Made by a program: the position numbers and the translations under genes | Notes under the pieces: generated by a model | The model's database searches: none | What the model was told of the DNA's origin: nothing | The model's input: only the letters and a program-made list of their open reading frames with translations | Assembly: GCF_014596475.1 (NCBI RefSeq) | Contig: NZ_MECJ01000029.1 | Span: 620,001-684,000 of the forward strand | DNA length: 64,000 nucleotides | Reading direction: 5' to 3' | From: Streptomyces sp. CBMA152 | GTDB taxonomy: Bacteria > Actinomycetota > Actinomycetes > Streptomycetales > Streptomycetaceae | Shown here: piece after piece, positions 7,953 through 15,749 of the stretch | Position numbering within the stretch: the first letter of the stretch is position 1 | Layout of the letters: each line of letters begins with the position of its first letter

Positions 7953-9245
7953 ATGCCCCAGACAACCGCCGCCGCGCCCCCGCGCCGTATCCACCGCGCC
8001 TGGTCCGTCGCCGCCGTCACGTTCGTGACGATCATCGGCGCGGCCGCCTTCCGTTCGCTGCCCGGGCTGTTGATCGATCCGCTGCACGGCGAGTTCGGCT
8101 GGTCGCGCGGGACGATCGGGGCGGCGGTGTCCCTGAACCTCGCGCTGTACGGGCTCACCGCGCCGTTCGCCGCCGCGCTGATGGACCGGTTCGGCATCCG
8201 CCGGGTCGTGGCGGTCGCGCTGACCGTGATCGCGACCGGGTCCGGGCTCACCGTCTTCATGCACTCCGCCTGGCAGTTGATGCTCTACTGGGGCCTGCTC
8301 GTCGGCCTCGGCAGCGGGTCGATGGCGCTGGCGTTCGCCGCGACCGTCACCAACCGCTGGTTCACCGCCCGCAAGGGTCTGGTCACCGGCATCCTGACCG
8401 CCGCCTCCGCCTCCGGGCAGCTGATCTTCCTGCCGGTGCTCTCCTGGCTGGTGGAGCACCACGGCTGGCGCCCCGCCGCCGTCACGGTCGCGCTCGCCGC
8501 GCTCGCGGTGGTGCCGTTCGTGTGGCTGCTGCTGCGCGACCACCCGGCGGACGTGGGCCTCGCCCCGTACGGCTCGGACACGTACGTGGAGAAGCCCGCA
8601 CCCGTGCCCGGCGCGGCCACCCGCGCGCTGAAGGTGCTCGCCCGGGCCGTACGCACCGGACCGTTCTGGCTGCTCGCGGGCACCTTCGCGATCTGCGGCG
8701 CGTCCACCAACGGCCTGATCCAGACGCACTTCGTGCCCGCCGCCCACGACCACGGCATGCCGGTGACGGCCGCCGCCGGACTGCTCGCGGTCATCGGTGT
8801 CTTCGACGTGGCCGGCACGATCTTCTCCGGCTGGCTCACCGACCGCTTCGAGTCCCGCCGCCTGCTCGCCACGTACTACGCCCTGCGCGGCATCTCGCTC
8901 CTCTTCCTGCCGATGCTGCTCGCGCCCTCCATCCACCCGCCGATGCTGTTCTTCATCGTCTTCTACGGCCTGGACTGGGTCGCCACGGTCCCGCCGACGC
9001 TCGCTCTCTGCCGCGAGCACTACGGCGACGACAGCGCCATCGTCTTCGGCTGGGTGCTCGCCTCCCACCAGGTAGGCGCGGCCCTGGTCGCCTTCCTCGG
9101 CGGCCTCGCGCGCGACGCCTTCGGTTCGTACGACATGGTCTGGTACGGCTCGGGCGCGCTGTGCGCCGTGGCCGCGCTGATGGCCCTGGTGATCCGCCGC
9201 CCCGGCTCCCGCACCCCGTCTTTGCCGGAACCGGCGCTCGCGTGA
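7953..9245 (+). CDS. MFS transporter (monocarboxylate/oxalate-formate type)
   Basis: 430 residues with 12 predicted membrane helices. It has the loop-2 signature DRFGIRRVVAVAL and a second copy-like motif, GWLTDRFESRRLLATYYALR, after the central loop. The arrangement resembles the OFA/monocarboxylate branch of the major facilitator superfamily, which moves small organic acids across the cytoplasmic membrane. The ATG at 7953 is chosen because translation upstream enters repeat DNA. The gene is divergent from the GlxA-type regulator and followed 26 bases later by a lipoprotein gene. The substrate is not determinable. Confidence 0.85.
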   Translation: MPQTTAAAPPRRIHRAWSVAAVTFVTIIGAAAFRSLPGLLIDPLHGEFGWSRGTIGAAVSLNLALYGLTAPFAAALMDRFGIRRVVAVALTVIATGSGLTVFMHSAWQLMLYWGLLVGLGSGSMALAFAATVTNRWFTARKGLVTGILTAASASGQLIFLPVLSWLVEHHGWRPAAVTVALAALAVVPFVWLLLRDHPADVGLAPYGSDTYVEKPAPVPGAATRALKVLARAVRTGPFWLLAGTFAICGASTNGLIQTHFVPAAHDHGMPVTAAAGLLAVIGVFDVAGTIFSGWLTDRFESRRLLATYYALRGISLLFLPMLLAPSIHPPMLFFIVFYGLDWVATVPPTLALCREHYGDDSAIVFGWVLASHQVGAALVAFLGGLARDAFGSYDMVWYGSGALCAVAALMALVIRRPGSRTPSLPEPALA

Positions 9246-9271
9246 TCCCCTCTGGGGGAGGGGGTGCGCGC

Positions 9272-9898
9272 ATGCGGACACAGAGAACACGTACGGGGAC
9301 GGCTCTCGCGGTCCTGCTCGCCTGCGCCACGCTGGCGGGCTGCGGAACGGAACACGCGGACGCGGGCGCGGCGGCGACCCCGTCCCCGATCCAGTCCTCG
9401 GCGACCCCGACGGACTGCGACACGACGGACGAGACGACGGACGACGGGGCCGGTACGCCGGGCCCACCGACGGACGAGGACACGGGTACGCCGGGTCCGC
9501 CCACCGACCAGGACACAGGCACGCCAGGCCCACCCACGGACGAGGACACCGGCACTCCGGGCCCGCCCACCGACGGTCAGGTCACGGACGGGGCCGGGCC
9601 GTGCGGGGAGGCGGGCTGGTTCGGCATGACCAAGGACTTCATGGCGTACTACACCGCGCACGCCACCAAGGCGGACGACGGCCAGCTGGACTCGGTCAAA
9701 GACGTACGCGTACGCATCGCGGGCAAGATCAACATGGCCGTGGCCGAGGTGACCACCGACTTCCGCCCCGAGGCGACCTACGCGGCAGACCGAGTGGCCG
9801 AGGTCTTCGCCAAGTGGCGCACAGAGGTCTACGGCGACCACGGCACGGTGACCGTGGCGACGAGCGCCCGAAAGCCGCTGAGCACGAAGGTGTGGTGA
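9272..9898 (+). CDS. Secreted lipoprotein with four 11-residue Pro/Asp repeats
   Basis: 208 residues. A basic N-terminus and hydrophobic segment end in a lipobox LAGC (Cys24), so the protein should be lipidated and anchored outside the membrane. Four tandem repeats of the type GTPGPPTDEDT (about residues 60-103) form an extended acidic spacer. A C-terminal domain of about 95 residues with alternating hydrophobics (VRVRIAGKINMAVAEVTTDF) has no recognised family. A GGGGGAGGGGG site lies upstream of ATG 9272. The gene is likely co-transcribed with the MFS gene. The DNA repeat unit is 33 bases, so copy number may vary between strains. Confidence 0.75.
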   Translation: MRTQRTRTGTALAVLLACATLAGCGTEHADAGAAATPSPIQSSATPTDCDTTDETTDDGAGTPGPPTDEDTGTPGPPTDQDTGTPGPPTDEDTGTPGPPTDGQVTDGAGPCGEAGWFGMTKDFMAYYTAHATKADDGQLDSVKDVRVRIAGKINMAVAEVTTDFRPEATYAADRVAEVFAKWRTEVYGDHGTVTVATSARKPLSTKVW

Positions 9899-9960
9899 CG
9901 GGCCACTTTTCCGGCGCCGGGTGCCTTATAGGGGGCGCGTTTCGGTGCCGAGTGCCCTAC

Positions 9961-9982
9961 AGGGGCGCGGGGAACTGCGCGA
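9961..9982. repeat. Single inner arm of the intergenic palindromic repeat
   Basis: AGGGGCGCGGGGAACTGCGC plus two bases. No opposing arm occurs nearby; a shorter variant (AGGGGGCGCG) sits about 30 bases upstream. It lies between convergent lipoprotein and oxidoreductase genes. Confidence 0.8.
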
Positions 9983-10011
9983 GCAACCCAGCACGGTCCG
10001 CAGCCGAAGGC

Positions 10012-10773
10012 TCAACCCACCCGCTCCGCGAGAAACGCCTCCCAAGTCCGCTGCCCCCGCACGGCACCCTCGCCCGCGAGGTTCTCCCCGGCCCGATAGG
10101 CCCGCCCAGCCTTACCGGGCATTGGCACGGGCAGAAGCGGCCGCCGCTTACCGACCGCCGCCAGATACGTACGGGCAAGCTCCCCCATCCCGTACACCTT
10201 GGGCCCCGCCAGATCGGGCACCAGCCCGGCCGGTGAGCCGAGCGCGAGCTCGACAAGGCGCGCGGCCACTTCACGAGCGTCCACCGGCTGAAGCCGCACC
10301 GCACTCGGCGCCGGCACCACCGGCAACTTCGCCATCTTCGACACCATGGTGAACACCAGGTCATGGAACTGAGCAGCCCGAAGCGTCGTCCACGGCACCC
10401 CGCACGAGGAAACCGCCCGCTCCGCCTCCAGCTTCGAGCCGAACCACCCCAACGGCACCCGATCCGCCCCGATGACCGAGATGTACACCAGATGCTCAAC
10501 CCCCGCCCGCGCGGCGGCCCGCGTGAGGTTGGCGGTCGCCTCGGCATCACCCTTGGGACCACCGGCGAGGTGGAGTACGACGTCGGCCCCGGCGACGGCC
10601 TCGTCGACCCCCGAGTCGGCGAGCAGATCACCGGTGACGTACGAGACCCCGTCCGCACCCGCGCGCCCGTGCCGCGTCAGCACCCGCACCTTGCGGTCGG
10701 CGTCGCGAAGGAGCGGGACGATGTGCTTGCCGAGGGTGCCGGTGCCGCCGGTGACCAGGATCGTTGACGTCAT
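10012..10773 (-). CDS. NmrA/SDR-like NAD(P)-binding epimerase-type oxidoreductase
   Basis: 253 residues. It starts with the Rossmann motif ILVTGGTGTLGKHIV and continues as an atypical SDR of the NmrA/NAD(P)H-binding group (VYISVIGADRVPLGWFGSKL). The catalytic Tyr-x3-Lys is not evident. ATG 10773 is preceded by GGAGAA. The gene is divergent from an ECF41-like sigma factor gene, and the intergenic region contains a matching promoter pointing this way. Oxidoreductases and epimerases are known neighbours and targets of ECF41 sigma factors. It is probably an NAD(P)H-dependent reductase in a stress or detoxification response. Confidence 0.85.
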   Translation of the reverse strand: MTSTILVTGGTGTLGKHIVPLLRDADRKVRVLTRHGRAGADGVSYVTGDLLADSGVDEAVAGADVVLHLAGGPKGDAEATANLTRAAARAGVEHLVYISVIGADRVPLGWFGSKLEAERAVSSCGVPWTTLRAAQFHDLVFTMVSKMAKLPVVPAPSAVRLQPVDAREVAARLVELALGSPAGLVPDLAGPKVYGMGELARTYLAAVGKRRPLLPVPMPGKAGRAYRAGENLAGEGAVRGQRTWEAFLAERVG

Positions 10774-10827
10774 TGCGTTCTCCGGGAGTTGTGCGGACCG
10801 AGGCGTTGCGCGCCCGGTCGTAGTCGG

Positions 10828-10855
10828 TACGTTTTCGGGGTTCTGCTTTCTGACA
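10828..10855 (-). promoter_or_regulatory. Putative ECF41-type promoter for the oxidoreductase gene
   Basis: Read on the minus strand, TGTCAGA is followed after 17 bases by CGTA. The described ECF41 promoter pattern is TGTCACA-N16-CGTC, so this differs slightly in spacing and by one base in each box. It lies about 55 bases upstream of the oxidoreductase start and faces away from the sigma gene. Confidence 0.5.
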
Positions 10856-10878
10856 CGCCCTGAACGAGGAATGTGACG

Positions 10879-11766
10879 ATGGACGAGCACGCACTGCCGG
10901 CCGAGCGTTTCGAGGCCGACCGGGCCCATCTGCGCGCGGTCGCCTACCGGATGCTCGGCTCGCTGAGCGAGGCCGAGGACGCCGTGCAGGACGCCTGGCT
11001 GCGCGTCAGCCGGGCCGATGCGAGCGATGTCGAGAACATCACCGGCTGGCTGACGACCATCGTGGCGCGGGTATGTCTCAACGTGCTGCGCGCGCGGAAG
11101 TCACGGCCCGAGGAGTCCTACGAGGCGGACGCCGTGCCCGACGTGGCCGCCGGGCCGCAGGAGCGCGTCGACCCCGAACAGGAGGCGGTGCTTGCCGAGT
11201 CGGTGGGCCTGGCGCTGCTCGTGGTGCTGGACACGCTGGCGCCGGACGAGCGGCTGGCGTTCGTCCTGCACGACATGTTCGCCGTGCCGTTCGACCAGAT
11301 CGGCCTGCTGATCGAGCGGACCCCGGCCGCCGCCCGCCAGCTGGCCAGCCGCGCCCGCCGCCGGGTCAAGGGGAGCAGCCCGGCGCCCGCGGCCGACCTG
11401 GCCCGTCGGCGGCCGGTCGTCGACGCCTTCCTGACCGCGATACGCGGCGGCGACTTCGAGACGCTGGTCACCCTGCTCCACCCGGACGTGGTGCTGAACG
11501 CGGACCGCTGGGTGATCCCCACCCCGGAACCCGTCGTCCTCGACGGCGGCCACACCGTCGCGAAGGCCGCGATGGCCGCCATCGGCCGGGCACAGTTCAC
11601 CGGAGTGGCACTGGTCGACGGGCAGGTCGGCCTGGCGATGGCTCCCTACGGCCGTCTGGTCATCGTGCTCTGCTTCACGATCGTGGACGGCGGGATCACG
11701 GAGATCGACGTCATCGCGGACCCGGACCGTATCGCCGGGATCGAGATCGCGGCACTGGACGACTGA
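10879..11766 (+). CDS. sigJ: ECF41-type RNA polymerase sigma factor (SigJ-like)
   Basis: 295 residues. The sigma-2 region (about 10-75) has the core-binding AYRMLGSLSEAEDAVQDAWLR. The sigma-4 region (about 105-165) has FDQIGLLIERTPAAARQLASR. A C-terminal SnoaL-like domain (about 175-290) includes LDGGHTVAKAA, close to the DGGG motif by which the ECF41 extension regulates the sigma factor internally. ECF41 members lack an anti-sigma factor, and none is adjacent here. ATG 10879 has GAGGA nine bases upstream; a GTG two codons earlier is too close. The divergent oxidoreductase is the expected target. Confidence 0.85.
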   Translation: MDEHALPAERFEADRAHLRAVAYRMLGSLSEAEDAVQDAWLRVSRADASDVENITGWLTTIVARVCLNVLRARKSRPEESYEADAVPDVAAGPQERVDPEQEAVLAESVGLALLVVLDTLAPDERLAFVLHDMFAVPFDQIGLLIERTPAAARQLASRARRRVKGSSPAPAADLARRRPVVDAFLTAIRGGDFETLVTLLHPDVVLNADRWVIPTPEPVVLDGGHTVAKAAMAAIGRAQFTGVALVDGQVGLAMAPYGRLVIVLCFTIVDGGITEIDVIADPDRIAGIEIAALDD

Positions 11767-11772
11767 GCGTCG

Positions 11773-12396
11773 TTACGGGGTGAACCGCCCGAACCTGCCC
11801 CGGTGGAACAGGAGCGGTTCACCCTCGGCCGTGCCGCCCAGGGCCTCCACACGGCCGACCACGATCAGGTGGTCGCCGCCCGTGTGCACGGTCTGGATGC
11901 GGCAGTCGACCCACGCCGGTACGGAGTGCAGGCGCGGGGAGCCGGTCACGGGGGCCGCGTCGTAGCCGACACCCGCGAACTTGTCGGCGCCGCTGACCGC
12001 GAACGCCCGGCACAGCGACCCCTGTTCGGCGCCCAGGATGTTGACGCAGAAGACGCCCGCGCGCGCGATGCGCGGCCAGGTCGTCGACGTACGCCCGACC
12101 ATGAAGACGACCAGCGGCGGGTCGAGGGAGAGGGAGGCGAAGGACTGGCAGGCGAAGCCGGTGGGGCCGGTGTCGTCGTGGGCGGTGACGACCGTGACGC
12201 CGGTCGCGAAGTGGCCCAGTACGCCACGGAACTCGGCCGGGTCGACGGGCAGCCGCTCGTCGTCGCGTACGGCCCGTAACGCGGGCCGGGGCAGGGCTTC
12301 GACGGGCTCGGCCGCGGCGGTGGCGGCCGCGCCGACGGACCGCAGGTATCGGACGACGGTCGCCGCCATCCCTTCGTGTCCCATCATAGTTTTCAT
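11773..12396 (-). CDS. Flavin reductase family protein (FMN/FAD reductase component)
   Basis: 207 residues with the PF01613 split-barrel flavin reductase fold. GVLGHFATGVTVVTAHD (about 57-73), GFACQSFASLSLDPPLVVF (about 79-97), and a late GGDHLIVVGRVEAL are diagnostic. Relatives such as HsaB supply reduced flavin to a separate monooxygenase. No class D oxygenase is adjacent; the LLM oxidoreductases at 39300 and 41176, whose genes carry the same operator, are possible users. The start at ATG 12396 lies only five bases from operator 2, so repressor binding would cover the leader. ATGs at 12387, 12384 and 12369 are alternatives. Confidence 0.85.
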   Translation of the reverse strand: MKTMMGHEGMAATVVRYLRSVGAAATAAAEPVEALPRPALRAVRDDERLPVDPAEFRGVLGHFATGVTVVTAHDDTGPTGFACQSFASLSLDPPLVVFMVGRTSTTWPRIARAGVFCVNILGAEQGSLCRAFAVSGADKFAGVGYDAAPVTGSPRLHSVPAWVDCRIQTVHTGGDHLIVVGRVEALGGTAEGEPLLFHRGRFGRFTP

Positions 12397-12401
12397 TGAA
12401 C

Positions 12402-12416
12402 CTGACGGTTCGTCAG
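12402..12416. promoter_or_regulatory. Operator site 2 (CTGACGGTTCGTCAG)
   Basis: A perfect 6-3-6 dyad immediately upstream of the flavin reductase start on the minus strand and 31 bases below the stop of the hydratase gene. It gives the reductase its own control point within a minus-strand run. Confidence 0.8.
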
Positions 12417-12447
12417 ATTGGAACCCTCGGGAACGCCCTGGGAACCC

Positions 12448-13263
12448 TCACAGCCCCCGGTACTTGGGCGTTCGGCGCTCCACGAAGCTGGCCACGCCCT
12501 CCTGGGCGTCCTGGGTGGTCATGTTGATCTCCTGGGCCGCCGCCTCCGCCGCGAACGCGGTCGTACGGTCGCCGTCCAGGGACGCGTTCACCAGCTGCTT
12601 GGCCAGCACGATCGACCGGGTCGGACCGGTGGCCAGGCGCTGGGCCCACTCCCCGGCGACGGCCGCGAGCTCGCCGTCGGGCACCACCCGGTTCACCAGC
12701 CCCATCCGCTCCGCGTCCACCGCCCGCACCGCGTCCCCGAAGAACATCAACTCCTTCGCCCGCTGCGGCCCGACGAGCCGCGCGAGCAGATACGCGCCAC
12801 CTCCGTCCGGGACGAGCCCACGCCGTACGAACACCTCGATGAACTGCGCCGACTCGGCCGCCAGCACCAGATCGCAGGCCAACGCCAGATGCGCCCCGAT
12901 CCCGGCCGCCGTCCCGTTCACGGCCGCGATCACCGGCTTCTCGCAGTCGAGCACGGCGGCGATGAGGCGCTGGGCGCCGAGCCGGATGGTGCGGGCCACA
13001 TCGCCGGGGACACGCTCTCCGCCCCCGGGCGCGCCCCGCAGATCCGCCCCCGCGCAGAACCCCTTCCCCGTCGCGGTGAGCACGACGGCCCGTACGGCCG
13101 GGTCGGCCGAGGCCTCCGCGAGCAGCGCGATCACGCGTTCCCGCTGGTCCCAGGTGACGGCGTTCATCGCCTCGGGCCGGTTGAGCGTGATCCACGAGAC
13201 GCCGTTGTCAGTGGTGTGCAGGACCATGTCCGTGGGAGGCACGCCGGCAGAAGGAGAGCTCAT
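12448..13263 (-). CDS. Enoyl-CoA hydratase/isomerase family protein (first copy)
   Basis: 271 residues with the crotonase fold. The first oxyanion-hole segment is KGFCAGADLRG, the second VNGTAAGIGAHLALACDL. In the region of the catalytic acids, VRRGLVPDGGGAYLLARLVG resembles isomerase/hydratase members that keep only part of the Glu pair. ATG 13263 overlaps the stop of the upstream acyl-CoA ligase (ATGA), so the genes are translationally coupled. It should hydrate or isomerise an enoyl-CoA formed by the local acyl-CoA dehydrogenases. Substrate chain and stereochemistry cannot be deduced. Confidence 0.87.
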   Translation of the reverse strand: MSSPSAGVPPTDMVLHTTDNGVSWITLNRPEAMNAVTWDQRERVIALLAEASADPAVRAVVLTATGKGFCAGADLRGAPGGGERVPGDVARTIRLGAQRLIAAVLDCEKPVIAAVNGTAAGIGAHLALACDLVLAAESAQFIEVFVRRGLVPDGGGAYLLARLVGPQRAKELMFFGDAVRAVDAERMGLVNRVVPDGELAAVAGEWAQRLATGPTRSIVLAKQLVNASLDGDRTTAFAAEAAAQEINMTTQDAQEGVASFVERRTPKYRGL

Positions 13264-15485
13264 GTGCACACCACCAGCGCGTCCAGCGCCACCGCGCCCT
13301 GCCCGCGCTCCAGGACCACCAGGGGGTTGATGTCCAACTCGCGGATCTCACCGCCCAGTTCCAGCGCCATGCGCTGCACCCGCAGCACCACTTCGACCAG
13401 CGCGTCGACGTCGAGCGGTGGTCCGCCGCGTACACCGTCGAGGAGCGTACGGCCGCGCAGCTCGGCGAGCATGTCGCGGGCCTGCTCCTCGCCGAACGGC
13501 GGTACGCGTACGGCCGCGTCGCCCAGGACCTCGACCAGGACCCCGCCGAGGCCCACGGTCACGGTCGGGCCGAAGAGCTGGTCGTGGGTGACGCCGACGA
13601 CCATTTCGACACCCCGCGCCACCATCTGGCAGACCAGCACGCCGTCGAGGTCGACCTCCTCGTACCGGGCGATGTCGGTGAGCTCGCGGTAGGCGTCGCG
13701 GACCTGGCTGGCCGAGGTCAACCCGACCTTGACCAGGCCGAGTTCGGTCTTGTGGGCGAGGCGGGTGCCGGAGGCTTTCATCACCACGGGGTAGCCGACC
13801 TGCCCGGCCGCCCGTACGGCCGCCGCCGCGCTGGTCACCAGCTGTTCGCGCGGCACCCGGATGCCGTACGCCCGCAGCAGCTGCTTCGCCGCGTGCTCGC
13901 TCAGCTGCTGCCCGGGCCGCATCAGCGCCTGCGCCTTGCGGAACGAGGGCGACGGCACGCGCGGCGCCTCGTCGAAGGGCGAGCGGTAGGCGGCGGTGAA
14001 CCGGTGGTGCGCGAGGTAGGCGCGTACGGCGCCGATGCAGTTGGCGAACGTACGGAAGGTGGCGACGCGGGAGGAGCCGAGCAGGGTCTCGCGGTAGGCG
14101 GCCTCGGTCCCGACCGGCGAGCCCCACACCACGCACACCAGCTTGTCCGTGCGTTCCGCCGCGTCCACCAGGTCCCGCACCAGCTTGTCGCTCATCGGCG
14201 GGAACGGGCCGGTGACGGGGCAGATGAGCACGCCCACGGCCGGGTCGGCGAGGATCGCGTCGATGATCTTCGGGCCGCGCCAGTCGCCCACCGGGTGGCC
14301 GCCGTTGTCCACGGGGTTGGCCACGTTCAGATACGACGGTATCCACTCGTGCAGCTCGGCCTGCTTGGCGTCGGAGAGGGTGGGAAGGGTGAGTCCCGCC
14401 GCCGTGGCGAGATCGGCGAAGTGTGCGCCCGTACCGCCCGAGATCGAGTAGACCACGACCCCGTCGGCGACCGGTTTGCGCGCCCGCGCCAACAGGGCCG
14501 AGGTGTCCTGGAGTTCATCGAGTCCGTCGACGCGGATCACGCCGTACTGCCGCATCGCCGCGTCCACCACCTGGTCCGCGCCGGTCAGCTTGCCGGTGTG
14601 GGACGCGGCCGTGCGGGCACCGGTCTCGGTGCGGCCGACCTTGACCGCGACCACCGGCACCCGCGCGCGAGCCGCCCGGTCGGCGGCGAGCAGGAAGGAG
14701 CGCCCGTCCTTCAGCCCCTCCAGATAGCAGGCGATGGCGCCGACCTCGGGGCGCTCGGCGAAGTACGAGATGAAGTCGGCGGTTTCGAGGTCGGCCTCGT
14801 TGCCGGTGGGCGCCCAGTGGGAGAGGCGGATGCCCAGCTCCTGGAGGGCGAAGAGCGGGCGGCCCTGGTGGCCGGACTGGGTGATCAGGGCGATCGCGGG
14901 CCCGTCGAGGTCGTCGCGGAAGCGCTCGAAGGCGTTGAGGTTGGTGTTGGGCCCGAGCAGCCGCATCCCGGACCGCGCGACGGCGGCCGCCAGTCTCTCC
15001 TGTGCGGCGGCGCCGTCCTCGCCGGTCTCGGCGAATCCGGAGGCGAACGCGACCGCGAACTTCACCTTGGCCTCGGCGAGTTCGTCGATCAACGGCAGCG
15101 GGTCGGCGACCAGGAGCACGGCCAGATCCACCTGCTCGGGCAGCTCCGCGACGGACGCCGAGCAGGCGAGCCCGAAGACGGATTCGCGCGTGGGGTGTAC
15201 GGGATGGACCCGAGCGCCCACCCGCTCGGCCCAGGCGATCAGCTGACGGGTGATCCCCGCGTTGGGGCGGCCCTCGGCGTCGGAGGCGCCGATGACGGCC
15301 AGGGACTCGGGCCGGAAGAACCGGTCAAGGTCGGGCACGGGCGCGTACAGCGGGCGGCCGCTGACGTCCAGGTCGCCTTCGGCCGCGGCCGTGCCGTGGA
15401 CGGCGCCGTTCTTCGGCTGTTCGCCGCAGGCGACCACCCGTGCGCGGAGGTCGGTCGTGAGGGTGCCGTGAGTCGATCCAAGCAT
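13260..15485 (-). CDS. NDP-forming acyl-CoA synthetase (acetate-CoA ligase family)
   Basis: 741 residues in one chain: a CoA-binding Rossmann domain (about 52-150, SLAVIGASDAEG), two succinyl-CoA-ligase-like flavodoxin domains, and a C-terminal ATP-grasp domain (about 515-740). His296 in AASHTGKL is the phospho-histidine expected of ADP-forming ligases, so the enzyme is probably active. Such proteins form acyl-CoA from a carboxylic acid, ATP and CoA, or run the reverse. Two tandem operators lie 57-95 bases upstream of the start, and a hydratase is coupled downstream, so it likely activates or recycles an acid in the same regulon. About 50 N-terminal residues look unstructured. Confidence 0.85.
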   Translation of the reverse strand: MLGSTHGTLTTDLRARVVACGEQPKNGAVHGTAAAEGDLDVSGRPLYAPVPDLDRFFRPESLAVIGASDAEGRPNAGITRQLIAWAERVGARVHPVHPTRESVFGLACSASVAELPEQVDLAVLLVADPLPLIDELAEAKVKFAVAFASGFAETGEDGAAAQERLAAAVARSGMRLLGPNTNLNAFERFRDDLDGPAIALITQSGHQGRPLFALQELGIRLSHWAPTGNEADLETADFISYFAERPEVGAIACYLEGLKDGRSFLLAADRAARARVPVVAVKVGRTETGARTAASHTGKLTGADQVVDAAMRQYGVIRVDGLDELQDTSALLARARKPVADGVVVYSISGGTGAHFADLATAAGLTLPTLSDAKQAELHEWIPSYLNVANPVDNGGHPVGDWRGPKIIDAILADPAVGVLICPVTGPFPPMSDKLVRDLVDAAERTDKLVCVVWGSPVGTEAAYRETLLGSSRVATFRTFANCIGAVRAYLAHHRFTAAYRSPFDEAPRVPSPSFRKAQALMRPGQQLSEHAAKQLLRAYGIRVPREQLVTSAAAAVRAAGQVGYPVVMKASGTRLAHKTELGLVKVGLTSASQVRDAYRELTDIARYEEVDLDGVLVCQMVARGVEMVVGVTHDQLFGPTVTVGLGGVLVEVLGDAAVRVPPFGEEQARDMLAELRGRTLLDGVRGGPPLDVDALVEVVLRVQRMALELGGEIRELDINPLVVLERGQGAVALDALVVCT

Positions 15486-15541
15486 CGTTCCGCCCGCTCC
15501 TGGTCGATGGCCAACATGACTCTTGCGTAACTGGCAAGTAA

Positions 15542-15556
15542 CTGACGCATAGTCAG
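15542..15556. promoter_or_regulatory. Operator site 3 (CTGACGCATAGTCAG)
   Basis: One mismatch from the consensus dyad. It is paired with site 4, centre-to-centre distance 24 bases, upstream of the NDP-forming ligase gene. Confidence 0.72.
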
Positions 15557-15565
15557 ATTACAGAC

Positions 15566-15580
15566 CTGACGACCAGTCAG
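15566..15580. promoter_or_regulatory. Operator site 4 (CTGACGACCAGTCAG)
   Basis: One mismatch from the consensus. Together with site 3 it forms a tandem pair spaced by a little over two helical turns, compatible with two dimers bound on nearly the same face. Confidence 0.72.
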
Positions 15581-15749
15581 GAACCGTCGTGCGGGCAAAG
15601 GCTGTCAAGGGCTCACCGAAGGCTCCGGAACACGCGGAGGTCCCGCCGGGTACGGATCCCGTACCCGCCCGGGTGCGGGATACCCGTCGGCATTGCGCCA
15701 ACTACGGTGTGGGGCCGCCGGTGTTCAGGAGCACGGTTCAGGAGCACGT

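Larger units (their letters stand above)
15486..15749. other. Intergenic region carrying operators 3 and 4
   Basis: It separates the minus-strand ligase (start 15485) from the end of the monooxygenase gene (15750). Apart from the two operators, the only structure seen is a short direct repeat, GTTCAGGAGCACG, present twice with a third partial copy at about 15722-15757, running into the end of the monooxygenase gene. Confidence 0.5.
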
